Source: Rhodococcus sp. 06-235-1A (GTDB lineage: Bacteria > Actinomycetota > Actinomycetes > Mycobacteriales > Mycobacteriaceae). From it: a stretch of DNA of 64,000 nucleotides. This document shows positions 8,202 to 17,949 of this stretch, one piece after another. Both the position numbers and the translations under genes were made by a program. Under the pieces are notes generated by a model that did no database searches, had not been told where the DNA came from, and worked only from the letters and a program-made list of their open reading frames with translations. The stretch's first letter is position 1. Each line of letters starts with the position of its first letter. Where the stretch lies: assembly GCF_002258785.1 (NCBI RefSeq), contig NZ_NOYI01000013.1:434001-498000 (forward strand). Direction: 5' to 3'.

Positions 8202-8223
8202 GTCATTTCGCAACCGAAATGAC
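8202..8223 (+). other. Perfect hairpin in the DUF3040 gene leader
   Basis: GTCATTTCG, loop CAAC, CGAAATGAC: a 9-bp perfect stem ending 28 nt before the GTG start. A TATCAT at 8164-8169 could be the -10 element, which would place the hairpin in the 5' leader. There is no T-run after it, so it is not a typical terminator. It may be an operator or an RNA structure. Confidence 0.45.
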
Positions 8224-8251
8224 CTTCAATATCTGTGCAGGGGGAGGTACC

Positions 8252-8689
8252 GTGCCACTCTCCGAGCACGAGCAGCGCATGCTCGATCAGATCGAGAGCG
8301 CTCTCTACGCCGAGGATCCTAAATTCGCGTCTCACGTGAGGGGCGGTCGCGTTCGCGCGGCGTCGAGCAGGAAGCGTTTTCAGGCTGCTGCGCTGTTCGT
8401 CGTAGGACTCGTGTTGCTCGTCGCCGGTGTTGCGCTGTCGACGAACAGTTTGGCTTTTCTCGTCGTCAGTCTCGTCGGCTTTTTGTTCATGTTCGGTGCC
8501 GGGGCACTCTTCCTGTTCGGTGGCTCCAAAAAAGCTGCCGCAGCGTCGCAGGGCGAGAACAGTTCGGCCGGCAATGCCGCCGAGCCTTCCGGACGTGGTG
8601 CCGGGCCGAAATCGAAGGGTGGTCGCAAGGGCGGCAGCTTCACCTCTCGCATGGAGGACCGTTTCCGAAAGCGGTTCGAGCAGGACTGA
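8252..8689 (+). CDS. DUF3040 membrane protein (Rv2169c-like)
   Basis: A 145-aa protein beginning MPLSEHEQRMLDQIESALYAEDPKFA, the DUF3040 signature. Two adjacent transmembrane helices follow (about residues 44-65 and 68-90) and then a basic, Gly/Lys/Arg-rich cytoplasmic tail. Function unknown; the family is restricted to Actinobacteria and usually sits just upstream of mraZ. GTG start 5 nt after GGGGAGG. A hairpin lies in its leader and a strong terminator behind it, so it is probably monocistronic. Confidence 0.85.
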   Translation: MPLSEHEQRMLDQIESALYAEDPKFASHVRGGRVRAASSRKRFQAAALFVVGLVLLVAGVALSTNSLAFLVVSLVGFLFMFGAGALFLFGGSKKAAAASQGENSSAGNAAEPSGRGAGPKSKGGRKGGSFTSRMEDRFRKRFEQD

Positions 8690-8757
8690 GTCGAACAGGT
8701 TTTCACCGATCCTGACCGCCGAGGATCCTCTCCACAACTTCGCGTCATGCGTTCTGC

Positions 8758-8783
8758 AGCACCTCACCTTCGGGTGAGGTGCT
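8758..8783 (+). terminator. Hairpin terminator after the DUF3040 gene
   Basis: An 11-bp perfect stem (AGCACCTCACC / GGTGAGGTGCT) closed by a TTCG tetraloop, followed by GTTGTCGT. It separates the DUF3040 transcript from the mraZ regulatory region. Confidence 0.8.
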
Positions 8784-8921
8784 GTTGTCGTATCTGCCCC
8801 TGATTCGACGGTGCCGGCAGCGCCCCTGATTCGACGCCCGCCGAACTCGCCGCACAGTCTCGCTGCTGCTCCTCGGTTCTTGTGTCTCGTCCAGCCGTGG
8901 ACCAATGGTTGCGGGCTGTCT

Positions 8922-8966
8922 CCCCACTTCCCCCCCACGATCAGCTCAATTCCCCACTTTTCCCCA
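8922..8966 (-). promoter_or_regulatory. Inverted cluster of MraZ-box-like TGGGG motifs
   Basis: Four CCCCA pentamers on the plus strand (TGGGG on the minus strand) end at 8926, 8937, 8956 and 8966. The last two are exactly 10 bp apart, the spacing of MraZ boxes. They lie about 300 bp upstream of mraZ and point the opposite way from the proximal array. They may form a distal MraZ site or simply be a C-rich tract. Confidence 0.4.
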
Positions 8967-9183
8967 CCTAGGTGTCGTTTCCCGCTGTCTGACGGTGGCG
9001 CCCCGCCACCGTCTTGCGAAATTGCCTGGTCAGATCGCTGGGCCATGGATTCCGAGCGCTCGCCAACTGACATCCGGTTCCTGTCTTCTTTTGAGCCCCG
9101 GTTGCATTTACGGTCGATACCATGGGCTCGAGCTGGGGAAATAGGCGTTGTGAAAAAAATTTCCGGCTCTGGATGGTTCGAAG

Positions 9184-9208
9184 TGGGGGAGAGTGGGGTA
9201 AAGTGGTC
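9184..9208 (+). promoter_or_regulatory. MraZ-binding boxes upstream of mraZ
   Basis: TGGGG-N5-TGGGG-N5-TGGTC with an exact 10-bp period, ending 32 nt before the mraZ start. MraZ is a ring-forming AbrB-like repressor that binds three or more TGGGN repeats separated by 5 nt in its own promoter, so this is the expected autoregulatory site. Further upstream TTGAGC (9091) and GATACC (9116) might be promoter elements, but that match is weak. Confidence 0.75.
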
Positions 9209-9239
9209 CGCAGCGGAGAGTCGAGGCTGGAGGTGGCGA

Positions 9240-9671
9240 GTGTTTCTCGGTACCTACACGCCGAAGCTCGACGACAAGGGTCGACTCACGTTGCCGGCCA
9301 AGTTTCGGGACGCGCTTGCAGGAGGTGTCATGGTGAGCAAGGGGCAGGATTTCAGCCTCGCTGTCTACACCGCGGCAGACTTCGCGGAGCGTTCTCGGAA
9401 GTTGACGGCAGCTTCTCGCGCCAACCCCAAAGCCCGTGCCTACGTTCGTCAGTTCTTCTCGGGAACGGACGAGCAGAGGCCGGACGGACAGGGCCGCATC
9501 ACCATCAGTGCCGAGCATCGCCGCTACGCGGGGCTCGAACGCAACTGTGTGGTGATCGGTTCGATGGACTTCATCGAGATCTGGAACGACGAAGCATGGG
9601 CTCGCTACTCCGCTGAGAACGAGCAGGATTTCTCCGACGCTTTCGACGAGTCCCTCGGAGGGATCTTGTAA
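9240..9671 (+). CDS. mraZ: Transcriptional regulator MraZ
   Basis: A 143-aa protein with the two SpoVT/AbrB-like repeats of Mra[24 protein letters not shown] near the N-terminus and [22 protein letters not shown] in the second half, each carrying the D-x-K/Q-G-R motif. It represses the dcw operon by binding TGGGN repeats. The start is GTG 9240, 6 nt after GGAGG, giving the usual mycobacterial length; the frame is open upstream but without other support. First gene of the dcw cluster. It is followed by a 219-nt gap containing a tandem hairpin repeat before rsmH. Confidence 0.96.
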   Translation: MFLGTYTPKLDDKGRLTLPAKFRDALAGGVMVSKGQDFSLAVYTAADFAERSRKLTAASRANPKARAYVRQFFSGTDEQRPDGQGRITISAEHRRYAGLERNCVVIGSMDFIEIWNDEAWARYSAENEQDFSDAFDESLGGIL

Positions 9672-9711
9672 TCCGCCCAGGTCGCCTGCGAGTGCAGCGA
9701 GGCCTCTGCCC

Positions 9712-9788
9712 GATCAGAACCCTGACGTTCTTCCCCAACGCCAGGTTTCGCAGATCAGGACCCTGACGTTCTTCCCCAACGCCAGGTT
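9712..9788 (+). repeat. Tandem hairpin repeat between mraZ and rsmH
   Basis: Two 36-bp copies (9712-9747 and 9753-9788), differing at one base, with a 41-bp period. Each contains an imperfect hairpin: CCTGACGTT, loop CTTCCCC, AACGCCAGG, with one A-C mismatch. A third possible hairpin (AGGT-T-CCCT / AGGG-ACCT, 9784-9808) follows. The gap has no gene. The structure could attenuate or process the mraZ-rsmH transcript, or be a copy of a dispersed repeat family. Confidence 0.85.
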
Positions 9789-9890
9789 CCCTATCGGACA
9801 GGGACCTCGAAGCATTCGCATCGGCTTCCGTGGGCGCCCCGCACGGCCCGGACCCGGGCGAGAAGTACGAACGCACGACCGGGAGGAACC

Positions 9891-10922
9891 ATGACGGAGG
9901 GCACCGGACCGGACGAGAACGAGTCGTCCGCCGACCGAACCCACCGTCGACCCGCAGGCCCCGTCCACGTTCCGGTCAGACTCGAACGAGCCGACGAATT
10001 ACTCGGTCCCGCACTCGATTCCGCTGACGACACCCGCGTCATGATCGACGCGACACTCGGGCTCGGCGGTCACGCCGAGCACTTCCTGCAGACCTATCCG
10101 AACCTGCACCTCGTCGGACTCGACCGTGACCCCGCGGCGCTCGAACTCGCCGGAGCCCGGCTGGCTCCATTCGCCGACCGAATCACGTTGGTGCACACCA
10201 CCTACGACGGAATAGCCGATGCGCTCGACGAGGCAGGCCTGTCGCCCGTCGGCTCGGTGCATGCCATTCTGTTCGATCTCGGAGTGTCGTCCATGCAGTT
10301 GGACGAGTCCGACCGCGGATTCGCCTATTCCGTCGATGCCCCACTGGACATGCGAATGAATCCGACGGTGGGAATCACCGCCGCCGACGTACTCAACACC
10401 TACTCGCACGGCGAGATCGCGCGGGTGCTCAGCACCTACGGCGAGGAACGTTTCGCAGGCAAGATCGCCTCCGCTGTTCTGCGTCGACGTGAGCACACAC
10501 CGTTCACCACGAGCGCTGCACTGGTGGAAATTCTCTATGCCGCAATCCCAGCCGCGACGCGTCGTACCGGTGGACACCCGGCCAAGCGCACCTTCCAGGC
10601 CTTGCGTATCGAGGTCAACGGTGAGCTGGACTCGCTCGAGGCTGCAGTCCCTGCCGGGCTCGACGCGTTGGCTGTCGGTGGTCGGGTGGTCTTCATGTCC
10701 TACCAATCGCTCGAAGACCGGGTTGTCAAACAGGAGTTGGCTCCTCGGATCAAGTCCCGCAGCCCCGAGGGGCTGCCGGTCGAGCTTCCCGGAATGGGTC
10801 CGGAGTTTCGGCTCCTAACCAGAGGTGCCGAGCGTGCCTCGGATGCAGAGATCGACGTCAACCCACGTTCGGCTCCGGTGAGATTGCGCGCCGCCGAACG
10901 GATTGCAAGGAGAGCGGAATGA
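9891..10922 (+). CDS. rsmH: 16S rRNA (cytosine1402-N4)-methyltransferase
   Basis: A 343-aa SAM-dependent methyltransferase (MraW) that methylates C1402 in the ribosomal P site. Seen motifs: [14 protein letters not shown] at the start of the fold, [16 protein letters not shown] for SAM binding, [32 protein letters not shown] as the family signature, and [16 protein letters not shown]. The C-terminal [14 protein letters not shown] is typical. ATG preceded by GGGAGGAACC. The stop overlaps the ftsL start by 4 nt (ATGA), so the two are translationally coupled. Confidence 0.97.
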   Translation: MTEGTGPDENESSADRTHRRPAGPVHVPVRLERADELLGPALDSADDTRVMIDATLGLGGHAEHFLQTYPNLHLVGLDRDPAALELAGARLAPFADRITLVHTTYDGIADALDEAGLSPVGSVHAILFDLGVSSMQLDESDRGFAYSVDAPLDMRMNPTVGITAADVLNTYSHGEIARVLSTYGEERFAGKIASAVLRRREHTPFTTSAALVEILYAAIPAATRRTGGHPAKRTFQALRIEVNGELDSLEAAVPAGLDALAVGGRVVFMSYQSLEDRVVKQELAPRIKSRSPEGLPVELPGMGPEFRLLTRGAERASDAEIDVNPRSAPVRLRAAERIARRAE

Positions 10923-11722
10923 CGGTTCCAGGAACAGCCGTTGGAACACAGCGCAATCGGGTTCCAGTGACGCGACCGGAGCGACCCGGTCGGGGCGGTG
11001 GGAGATCCGGTGCCGCCCTCCGTGCTTACGAACGCAGGCAGCAGCGTGCATCGATTCACACCTCGGATTCCGCCCGTGGTTCCGGAGCTCGCCCGTCGAT
11101 CGACGGAAGCGCCATAGCGGCGCGGATTCCGTTCGTGGCCTTGATCATCGGTCTGCTCGCCATCGGTCTCGGCCTGACGTTGTTGCTGACGACACGGTCT
11201 GCCGGTGACTCCTACGATCTCAGTGCCGCCAAGGCCGCCAACACCGAATTGGCACAGCAACGAGCGTCCCTGCAGCGCGACGTCGAGCTGGCCGAATCGG
11301 CTCCCGAGCTCGCGCGCAAGGCCGCTGGCCTCGGCATGGTTCCGGCCAAGAACCCCGCCCGCCTGATCGTCGCGCCGGACGGCGGTGTGCAGGTTGTCGG
11401 TACGCCGGCTCCCGCCGACGGTGCACCGGTGGCACCGCTCGATCCGGCAGCAGCTGCAGGCGAGGGCACGGTCCCGAGTACGGGAGCGCAGTCGCCGCAG
11501 CAGCAGACGCCGCGCAGCGCATCGCAGCCCAACCGGACCACGGGCACCGTCGATACTCGGGCCGCCACGCCGAATACAAGCAATGGGGCTGGAAACGTTG
11601 CTCTTCCTGAACAATTGGTTCCCATGAGCATTCCCTCGGTCGAAACATCTTCGGTCGAAGCCCCGTCGTCCGCTTCATCCTCGGCCCCAGCCACCGGCGA
11701 AGCTACGGGTGACGGGCAGTGA
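10919..11722 (+). CDS. ftsL: Cell division protein FtsL
   Basis: A 267-aa bitopic membrane protein: a disordered basic cytoplasmic N-terminus (1-66), one transmembrane helix (about 70-91, [20 protein letters not shown]), a short coiled-coil-like segment ([24 protein letters not shown]), then the [24 protein letters not shown] segment seen in actinobacterial FtsL, and a long Pro/Ala/Thr/Ser-rich tail. FtsL links FtsQ/DivIC with the FtsW-PbpB synthase in the divisome. It lies between rsmH and pbpB with 4-nt overlaps on both sides. Confidence 0.85.
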   Translation: MTVPGTAVGTQRNRVPVTRPERPGRGGGRSGAALRAYERRQQRASIHTSDSARGSGARPSIDGSAIAARIPFVALIIGLLAIGLGLTLLLTTRSAGDSYDLSAAKAANTELAQQRASLQRDVELAESAPELARKAAGLGMVPAKNPARLIVAPDGGVQVVGTPAPADGAPVAPLDPAAAAGEGTVPSTGAQSPQQQTPRSASQPNRTTGTVDTRAATPNTSNGAGNVALPEQLVPMSIPSVETSSVEAPSSASSSAPATGEATGDGQ

Positions 11723-13575
11723 CCAGGCCTTCGCCTGATCCGCGCCGCCGGCCACCGAGCCGAAAGCGTCTCGACTCGTCCAGTTTTCGGTTCCGTCACG
11801 GGACCGGCAGGGTGCTGATGTACGTGGCGCTGGCAGTCGCCGCGGCGCAGTTGCTGTGGATTCAAGGTTTCGACGGTCCGAGGTTGTCGGCCGAGTCGGC
11901 GTCACAGCGCACCACCACACTCGTCGATCCCGCTCTGCGCGGCTCGATTCTCGATCGCAACGGAAATCCGATCGCGTTCACCATGGAAGCGAAAGCACTG
12001 ACGTTCCAGCCGGTTCGGGTTCGCAAGGAGCTCGACGAGGCCAGGGCGAAGGATCCCACCGAGCCGGAGACGGAGCAGTACCTCGAGGATATCGCTGCGC
12101 GCATTCACGGCGACCTCGGCGATGTGATCAGTGAGAAGGATCTGCTCGCGAAGTTGAAGAGCAACGACGAATTCACGTATCTGGCACGTGGTGTGGATGC
12201 CACCGTGGCATCGAAGATCAGTGCGGATTTCAAGCAGGTCGGGCTCGAGCGTCAGGACATCCGCGAGTACCCGGGTGGGTCCTTGGCCGCGAACATCGTC
12301 GGTGCCACAGGATGGGACGGTCACGGCCTGCTCGGACTGGAGGATTCGCTCGACGCGACCCTGGCCGGAACCGATGGATCGCAGACGTACGACCGCGGCT
12401 CGGACGGTGCCGTCATTCCCGGTAGCTGGCGGGACAAGCAGCCTGCTGTGAACGGCTCCAGCGTCGAGCTGACGATCGATGCGGACTTGCAGTACTACGT
12501 ACAACAGCAGGTGCAGCTGGCGAAGGACCTGTCCGGAGCGAAGAACGCGTCTGCGTACGTGCAGGATTCGCGGACCGGTGAAGTGCTGGCCATGTCGAAC
12601 GACAACACATTCAATGCCGGTATCGGCGTCGGCAACAACGAGCGCACCAAGGAGATGGGCAACCTGCCCGTCACCACGCCGTTCGAGCCGGGGTCGGTGA
12701 ACAAGATCATCACCGCGGCCGCGGCCATCGAATACGGACTCACCACGCCGGACGAGGTGCTTCAGGTTCCGGGCAGCATTTTCATGTCCGGTGTGTCGGT
12801 CAAGGATGCATGGGACCACGGTGTCGCGCCCTACACCACGACCGGCGTGTTCGGTAAGTCCTCCAATGTCGGCACTCTGATGCTGGCGCAACGCGTCGGC
12901 GAGAATCGATACGCAGACATGCTGACCAAGTTCGGCCTCGGCCAACGCAGCGATGTCGGTCTCCCCAACGAGAGCGCAGGCAGCGTTCCGAGTCGCGATC
13001 AGTGGTCGGGCGGTACGTTCGCCAACCTCCCCATCGGACAGGGCCTGTCGATGACGCTGCTGCAGATGACCGGGATGTACCAGGCCATCGCCAACGACGG
13101 TGTGCGCATCCCGCCGCGGATCGTCGAGGCGACGGTGGACGCCAACGGTCAGCGGACCGAGACCCAGCGGCCGGACGGTGTCTACGTGGTCAGTCCCGAT
13201 ACTGCGAAGACTGTTCGCAACATGTTCCGATCGGTCACCCAGGACGACACGGGTAATCAGCGCGGAACGGGAGTTGCCGCAGGCGTGGAGGGGTACCAGA
13301 TCAGCGGCAAGACCGGCACGGCTCAGCAGGTCGACCCGGAGTGCAAGTGCTACTCGAACTCGAACTACTGGATCACCTTCGCGGGTATCGCTCCCGCCGA
13401 CGATCCCCGCTACGTGATCGGAATCATGCTCGACGCCCCGACGCGCAGCGCCGACGGTTCGGGCGGCCAGTCGGCAGCACCGCTGTTCCACAACATCGCC
13501 AGCTGGATGCTGCAGCGGGACAGCGTGCCCATGTCCGCCGACCCGGGACCCAAGCTGGTTCTGCAGGCGGACTGA
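11719..13575 (+). CDS. pbpB: Septal penicillin-binding protein PbpB (FtsI/PBP3 class)
   Basis: A 618-aa class-B transpeptidase that crosslinks septal peptidoglycan with FtsW. A cytoplasmic basic N-terminus precedes one transmembrane helix (about residues 33-53). The pedestal domain is followed by the transpeptidase domain with SVNK (Ser326 nucleophile, Lys329), SSN (381-383) and KTG (531-533). GTG start overlapping ftsL by 4 nt. After the stop comes a 173-nt gap holding a duplicated 13-mer (13703-13715, 13718-13730) and a possible weak TAACCT -10 at 13632, perhaps an internal promoter for murE. Confidence 0.95.
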   Translation: MTRPSPDPRRRPPSRKRLDSSSFRFRHGTGRVLMYVALAVAAAQLLWIQGFDGPRLSAESASQRTTTLVDPALRGSILDRNGNPIAFTMEAKALTFQPVRVRKELDEARAKDPTEPETEQYLEDIAARIHGDLGDVISEKDLLAKLKSNDEFTYLARGVDATVASKISADFKQVGLERQDIREYPGGSLAANIVGATGWDGHGLLGLEDSLDATLAGTDGSQTYDRGSDGAVIPGSWRDKQPAVNGSSVELTIDADLQYYVQQQVQLAKDLSGAKNASAYVQDSRTGEVLAMSNDNTFNAGIGVGNNERTKEMGNLPVTTPFEPGSVNKIITAAAAIEYGLTTPDEVLQVPGSIFMSGVSVKDAWDHGVAPYTTTGVFGKSSNVGTLMLAQRVGENRYADMLTKFGLGQRSDVGLPNESAGSVPSRDQWSGGTFANLPIGQGLSMTLLQMTGMYQAIANDGVRIPPRIVEATVDANGQRTETQRPDGVYVVSPDTAKTVRNMFRSVTQDDTGNQRGTGVAAGVEGYQISGKTGTAQQVDPECKCYSNSNYWITFAGIAPADDPRYVIGIMLDAPTRSADGSGGQSAAPLFHNIASWMLQRDSVPMSADPGPKLVLQAD

Positions 13576-13748
13576 CATCCGATCCCGCCGTTCCTTCGAG
13601 TCGGGGTGGCGACATCTCGGTCACGGTCGCCGGTAACCTGACACATCGGTTCGCGCATGTTCGTTCGGTGCCGCTGCGGCGTGACCGAGCCGGGGCAGGT
13701 GCGCGGCCGGCATCACAGCGGCCGGCATCAGAGAGGAAGGGAGCAGGA

Positions 13749-15350
13749 GTGACTGTCTCATCGGATTCACAACCGGCTCCGGGTTCACGTCCGGCGCATC
13801 CACCGCACACCGCAGTTCGCGATGTTGCGGTAGCGGCCGGTGCCACGATCGGTGCCGGGGACCCCGAGGGCGTGAGCGTGACCGGCATCGATCTGAGAGC
13901 ACAGTCCGTCCTACCCGGGGACCTCTTCGCCGCTCTGCCCGGATCCAGCCGTCACGGTGCCGACTTCGCGGCGGACGCGATAGATCGTGGTGCGGTGGCA
14001 GTGCTCACCGATTCCGCCGGACTCGAGATCGTCCTGCGAGCTCTCGCAGGCACCGATCGGCCGGTGCCGGTGCTCGTCCACGATCGTCCACGTCAGGTGT
14101 TGGGAGCTGTGTCCGCGCTGGTCTACGGCAATCCGTCGTCGAAGATGACCGTCATCGGGATCACCGGTACGTCGGGCAAGACGACGACGTCGTATCTGGT
14201 CGAGGCCGGCCTGACGGCTGCCGGTCGTCGCTGCGGGTTGATCGGCACCATAGAGACACGCGTGGCAGGTCGGCACGTTCCGAGCGCGCTCACCACACCC
14301 GAGGCACCACAGTTGCACGCGCTGTTCGCAGTCATGGTGGAGGACGGTGTCGACACCGTGGTGATGGAGGTGTCGTCCCATGCGCTGTCTCTGGGTCGCG
14401 TCGACGGCACTCGCTTCGCCGTCGGTGCGTTCACCAATCTCTCTCAGGACCATCTCGATTTTCACGATTCTCTCGAGGACTACTTCCTGGCCAAGAGTCG
14501 CTTGTTCGCGGCCGACTCCGCAGTTCGCGCCGACACCGCTGTGGTGTGTGTCGACGACGCCTGGGGTGTGCGAATGGCAGACATCGCCCGTGCGGCGGGC
14601 TCGACGGTGGTGACCGCGTCCACCGGTGACGACTCGCAATGGACGGTCTCGGACTGGGCCAAGCACGAGGACGGCACACAGTCGTTCGTCGTTGCCGATC
14701 CGAACGGTGTGTCGCTGCCGGTCTCGGTCCGCCTCCCGGGTCGCTACAACGTGGCGAACACCGTGCTCGCGTTGGCCACCTGCGCGGCGGCAGGCGTGGA
14801 CGTACCGACTGCGGCAGCCGGGCTGGCGACGGTCGACGTGCCGGGACGAGTGCAACGAATCGACAGGGGACAGAACTTTCTGGCGGTTGTCGATTATGCG
14901 CACAAGCCTGCGGCAGTGGAGGCCGTGCTGGCAACGCTGCGTGAATCGTCCCGTGGACGGATCGCGGTGGTACTCGGAGCGGGTGGAGACCGGGACACCG
15001 CCAAGCGTCCGCTGATGGGTGCGGCCGGGGCACGCGGCGCGGATCTACTGGTGGTGACCGATGACAACCCGCGAAGCGAGGATCCGGCCACCATACGACA
15101 GGCAGTGCAGGACGGTGCGCTCTCGGTGCCGGAGGATGCTCGTGGTGAAGTACGCAATGTGGCAGGCCGGGCGGCGGCGATCGAGCAGGCCGTGGTGTGG
15201 GCGCGCGAAGGGGATGTTGTGTTGATTGCAGGTAAAGGGCACGAGACCGGCCAGGAGGTGGCAGGGGTGAAGCATCCGTTCGACGATCGAGTGGTGTTGG
15301 CCTCGGCGATCGACGCGCGGTTGGTCGGTACGAGCGCGGGCGCACGATGA
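13749..15350 (+). CDS. murE: UDP-MurNAc-tripeptide synthetase, meso-diaminopimelate-adding
   Basis: A 533-aa Mur ligase that adds the third stem-peptide residue in the cytoplasm. The ATP P-loop GTSGKTTTS is near residue 139, the central-domain [14 protein letters not shown] follows, and the C-terminal DNPRSEDP (about 439-446) is the motif that selects meso-diaminopimelate rather than lysine. Start GTG 13749 lies 5 nt after GGAAGGGAG; the frame is open upstream but lacks comparable signals. ATGA overlap with murF. Confidence 0.96.
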   Translation: MTVSSDSQPAPGSRPAHPPHTAVRDVAVAAGATIGAGDPEGVSVTGIDLRAQSVLPGDLFAALPGSSRHGADFAADAIDRGAVAVLTDSAGLEIVLRALAGTDRPVPVLVHDRPRQVLGAVSALVYGNPSSKMTVIGITGTSGKTTTSYLVEAGLTAAGRRCGLIGTIETRVAGRHVPSALTTPEAPQLHALFAVMVEDGVDTVVMEVSSHALSLGRVDGTRFAVGAFTNLSQDHLDFHDSLEDYFLAKSRLFAADSAVRADTAVVCVDDAWGVRMADIARAAGSTVVTASTGDDSQWTVSDWAKHEDGTQSFVVADPNGVSLPVSVRLPGRYNVANTVLALATCAAAGVDVPTAAAGLATVDVPGRVQRIDRGQNFLAVVDYAHKPAAVEAVLATLRESSRGRIAVVLGAGGDRDTAKRPLMGAAGARGADLLVVTDDNPRSEDPATIRQAVQDGALSVPEDARGEVRNVAGRAAAIEQAVVWAREGDVVLIAGKGHETGQEVAGVKHPFDDRVVLASAIDARLVGTSAGAR

Positions 15351-16864
15351 TTCCGTTGTCGATCGGCCGTATCGCCGAAGTGGTCGGCGGCACGGTGCAC
15401 GATGTGTCGGATCCGACGGTCGTGGTGCCGGGACCGGTGGAGTTCGATTCCCGCAAGGTGACCCCCGGCAGTATCTTTCTCGCGCTTCCCGGGGCCAAGG
15501 TCGACGGCCACGAACACGCCGCCGATGCGGTCGCCGCAGGTGCGGCGCTGGTCCTGGCCGCGCGTCCCGTCGGTGTGCCGGCCGTGGTCGTCAGTCCGGT
15601 TCCGCACGAGAGCCGCGCGATGGCCCTCGAGCACGATCCGGACGGCTCGGGCGCGGCGGTGTTGGCTGCACTCGGTGGACTGGCCAGGGAGTCGGTGCTC
15701 GCACTGACTGCCCAGCACGGTTTGACGGTCGTCGGCGTGACGGGGTCCTCGGGGAAGACTTCGACCAAAGATCTGATCTCGGCGGTACTCGAGCCACTCG
15801 GCTCGGTGGTGGCACCGCCCGGATCGTTCAACAACGAACTCGGCCATCCGTGGACGGCTCTGCGCGCGGACGCCGATACCGATTTCCTGTGTCTCGAGTT
15901 GTCCGCCAGAGGAATCGGCCACATCGCGGAACTCGCCGCACTGGCACCGCCGAGGATCGGAGTGGTGCTGAACGTGGGTACCGCACACCTGGGCGAGTTC
16001 GGTTCGCGTGCGGCCATTGCCTTGGCGAAGGGCGAACTCGTCGAAGCGCTGCCGAGTGCTGCCGACGGGGGAGTCGCGATTCTCAACATCGACGATCGTC
16101 TCGTCGCCGAGATGGCAACGCGTACAACGGCATCGGTCGTCACCGTCGGACGGAACGCCGACGCGGACATCAGGGCGGTCGACGTGCAGGTCGACACCGA
16201 CGCCCGGGCGTCGTTCACACTCGAATGCGCTGCAGGCACAGTGCCGGTCACCCTCGCGGTGCACGGTGAACATCAGGTCGGCAACGCGCTCGCCGCAGCG
16301 GCTGTCGCACTCGAATGCGGGGCAACGCTGGCGCAGGTGGCCGACGCACTCGGGGCCGCCGCACCGACATCGATCCGTCGGATGGACGTGCGCACCCGAG
16401 CCGACGGCGTCACCGTCGTCAACGATTCGTACAACGCCAACCCCGATTCGATGCGGGCCGCACTCAAGGCGCTGGTCTCGATGTCACGCCGCGACGACGG
16501 CCCGAAGCGCCGCAGTTGGGCGGTACTGGGGGAGATGGGCGAACTGGGTTCGGACTCGGTGGTCGAGCACGACGCGATCGGCAGGCTGGCCGTTCGGCTC
16601 GACGTCGATCGGTTGATCATCGTCGACTCGGGACGCCCCACGCGGGCACTGCATCAAGGTGCGGTCATGGAAGGTTCGTGGGGCGAGGAATCGATGCTGG
16701 TACCCGATCGCGAAGCGGCGATTGCAGTGCTGCGCGAGGAAGTGCTCCCCGGCGACATCGTGCTGGTGAAAGCCTCGCAGTCCGGAGCCATGTGGACCGT
16801 CGCAGACGCTCTGCTGGCCGATGGATCGAGTGTCGTCGCAGCCGGTGCGGAGGGCGAGCAGTGA
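15347..16864 (+). CDS. murF: UDP-MurNAc-tripeptide-D-alanyl-D-alanine ligase
   Basis: A 505-aa Mur ligase that adds D-Ala-D-Ala to complete the pentapeptide precursor. An N-terminal MurF-type domain ([19 protein letters not shown]) precedes the P-loop [13 protein letters not shown] (about residues 129-140). Other family motifs are [20 protein letters not shown] and [16 protein letters not shown] overlaps murE by 4 nt, and its stop overlaps the GTG of mraY by 4 nt. Confidence 0.96.
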   Translation: MIPLSIGRIAEVVGGTVHDVSDPTVVVPGPVEFDSRKVTPGSIFLALPGAKVDGHEHAADAVAAGAALVLAARPVGVPAVVVSPVPHESRAMALEHDPDGSGAAVLAALGGLARESVLALTAQHGLTVVGVTGSSGKTSTKDLISAVLEPLGSVVAPPGSFNNELGHPWTALRADADTDFLCLELSARGIGHIAELAALAPPRIGVVLNVGTAHLGEFGSRAAIALAKGELVEALPSAADGGVAILNIDDRLVAEMATRTTASVVTVGRNADADIRAVDVQVDTDARASFTLECAAGTVPVTLAVHGEHQVGNALAAAAVALECGATLAQVADALGAAAPTSIRRMDVRTRADGVTVVNDSYNANPDSMRAALKALVSMSRRDDGPKRRSWAVLGEMGELGSDSVVEHDAIGRLAVRLDVDRLIIVDSGRPTRALHQGAVMEGSWGEESMLVPDREAAIAVLREEVLPGDIVLVKASQSGAMWTVADALLADGSSVVAAGAEGEQ

Positions 16865-17946
16865 GACAGATCCTGTTCGCCGGTGGCATCGCACTCGCTG
16901 TTGCGATCCTGCTGACCCCGGTCTTGATCAAGACCTTCTCGAAACAGGGCTTCGGCCAGGAGATCCGAGTGGAAGGTCCGGCAAGTCACCAGTCCAAGCG
17001 CGGGACGCCCACGATGGGCGGCGTCGCGATTCTGGTGGGGATCTGGGCCGGCTACTGGGGCTCGCACCTGATCGGCATCGGATACGACGCCGATGGTCCG
17101 TCGGCCTCGGCTCTGCTCGTTCTCGGCCTGACCACGGTGCTCGGTCTGGTCGGGTTCCTCGACGACTTCATCAAGATCCGCAAGCAGCGCAACCTGGGTC
17201 TCAACGCCACCGGCAAGTACGTCGGTCAGATAACGGCGGCCGTGCTGTTCGCGATCCTGGTACTGCAGTTCCGCAGCGAGAGCGGACTCACTCCGGGGAG
17301 TACCCAACTGTCGTACGTTCGCGACATCGCGACGTGGTCGATGTCCGCGGTGGTCTTCGTGTTCTTCGTCTGCCTGTTGGTGATCGCGTGGTCCAACTCG
17401 GTCAACCTGACCGATGGTCTCGACGGCCTCGCCGCCGGGTCGATGACGCTGGTGCTAGGTGCGTACACCGTCATCACCTTCTGGCAGTACCGCCAGGCGT
17501 GCGCAGGCCCCGCCGGGCCTGCCCCCGGCTGCTACGACGTGCGAGATCCCCTCGACCTCGCGCTGGTCTGCGCCTCTGCTGCGGGTGCCTGCATCGGCTT
17601 CCTGTGGTGGAACGCCGCGCCGGCGAAGATCTTCATGGGCGATACCGGATCCTTGGCGCTCGGTGGCCTGATCGCGGGCCTGTCGGTGGTCACCAAGACC
17701 GAACTGATCATGGTCGTCATCGGTGCGCTGTTCGTCGCCGAGGCCGCATCGGTCGTCATCCAGGTCGCGGTGTTCCGATCCAGTCGCCGACGCGTGTTCC
17801 GCATGGCTCCGTTCCATCATCACTTCGAGTTGGCGGGATGGGCCGAGACGACGGTGATCATCCGGTTCTGGTTGCTGGCCGCCATTGCGTCGGCCGTCGG
17901 ACTCGCCCTGTTCTACAGCGAGTACCTCGCTGCCGTCGGCGGATAG
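16861..17946 (+). CDS. mraY: Phospho-MurNAc-pentapeptide transferase MraY
   Basis: A 361-aa polytopic membrane enzyme (about ten helices) that transfers phospho-MurNAc-pentapeptide to undecaprenyl phosphate, giving lipid I. Recognisable motifs: [38 protein letters not shown] with the catalytic Asp pair, [25 protein letters not shown] and [12 protein letters not shown]. The GTG start coincides with the end of murF (GTGA). Confidence 0.97.
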   Translation: MRQILFAGGIALAVAILLTPVLIKTFSKQGFGQEIRVEGPASHQSKRGTPTMGGVAILVGIWAGYWGSHLIGIGYDADGPSASALLVLGLTTVLGLVGFLDDFIKIRKQRNLGLNATGKYVGQITAAVLFAILVLQFRSESGLTPGSTQLSYVRDIATWSMSAVVFVFFVCLLVIAWSNSVNLTDGLDGLAAGSMTLVLGAYTVITFWQYRQACAGPAGPAPGCYDVRDPLDLALVCASAAGACIGFLWWNAAPAKIFMGDTGSLALGGLIAGLSVVTKTELIMVVIGALFVAEAASVVIQVAVFRSSRRRVFRMAPFHHHFELAGWAETTVIIRFWLLAAIASAVGLALFYSEYLAAVGG

Positions 17947-17949
17947 GTC

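Noticed and set aside
13703-13730. A duplicated 13-mer before murE as an operator
   Set aside because: It is very GC-rich, close to the ribosome-binding site and without dyad symmetry beyond GGCC; chance or slippage is as likely.
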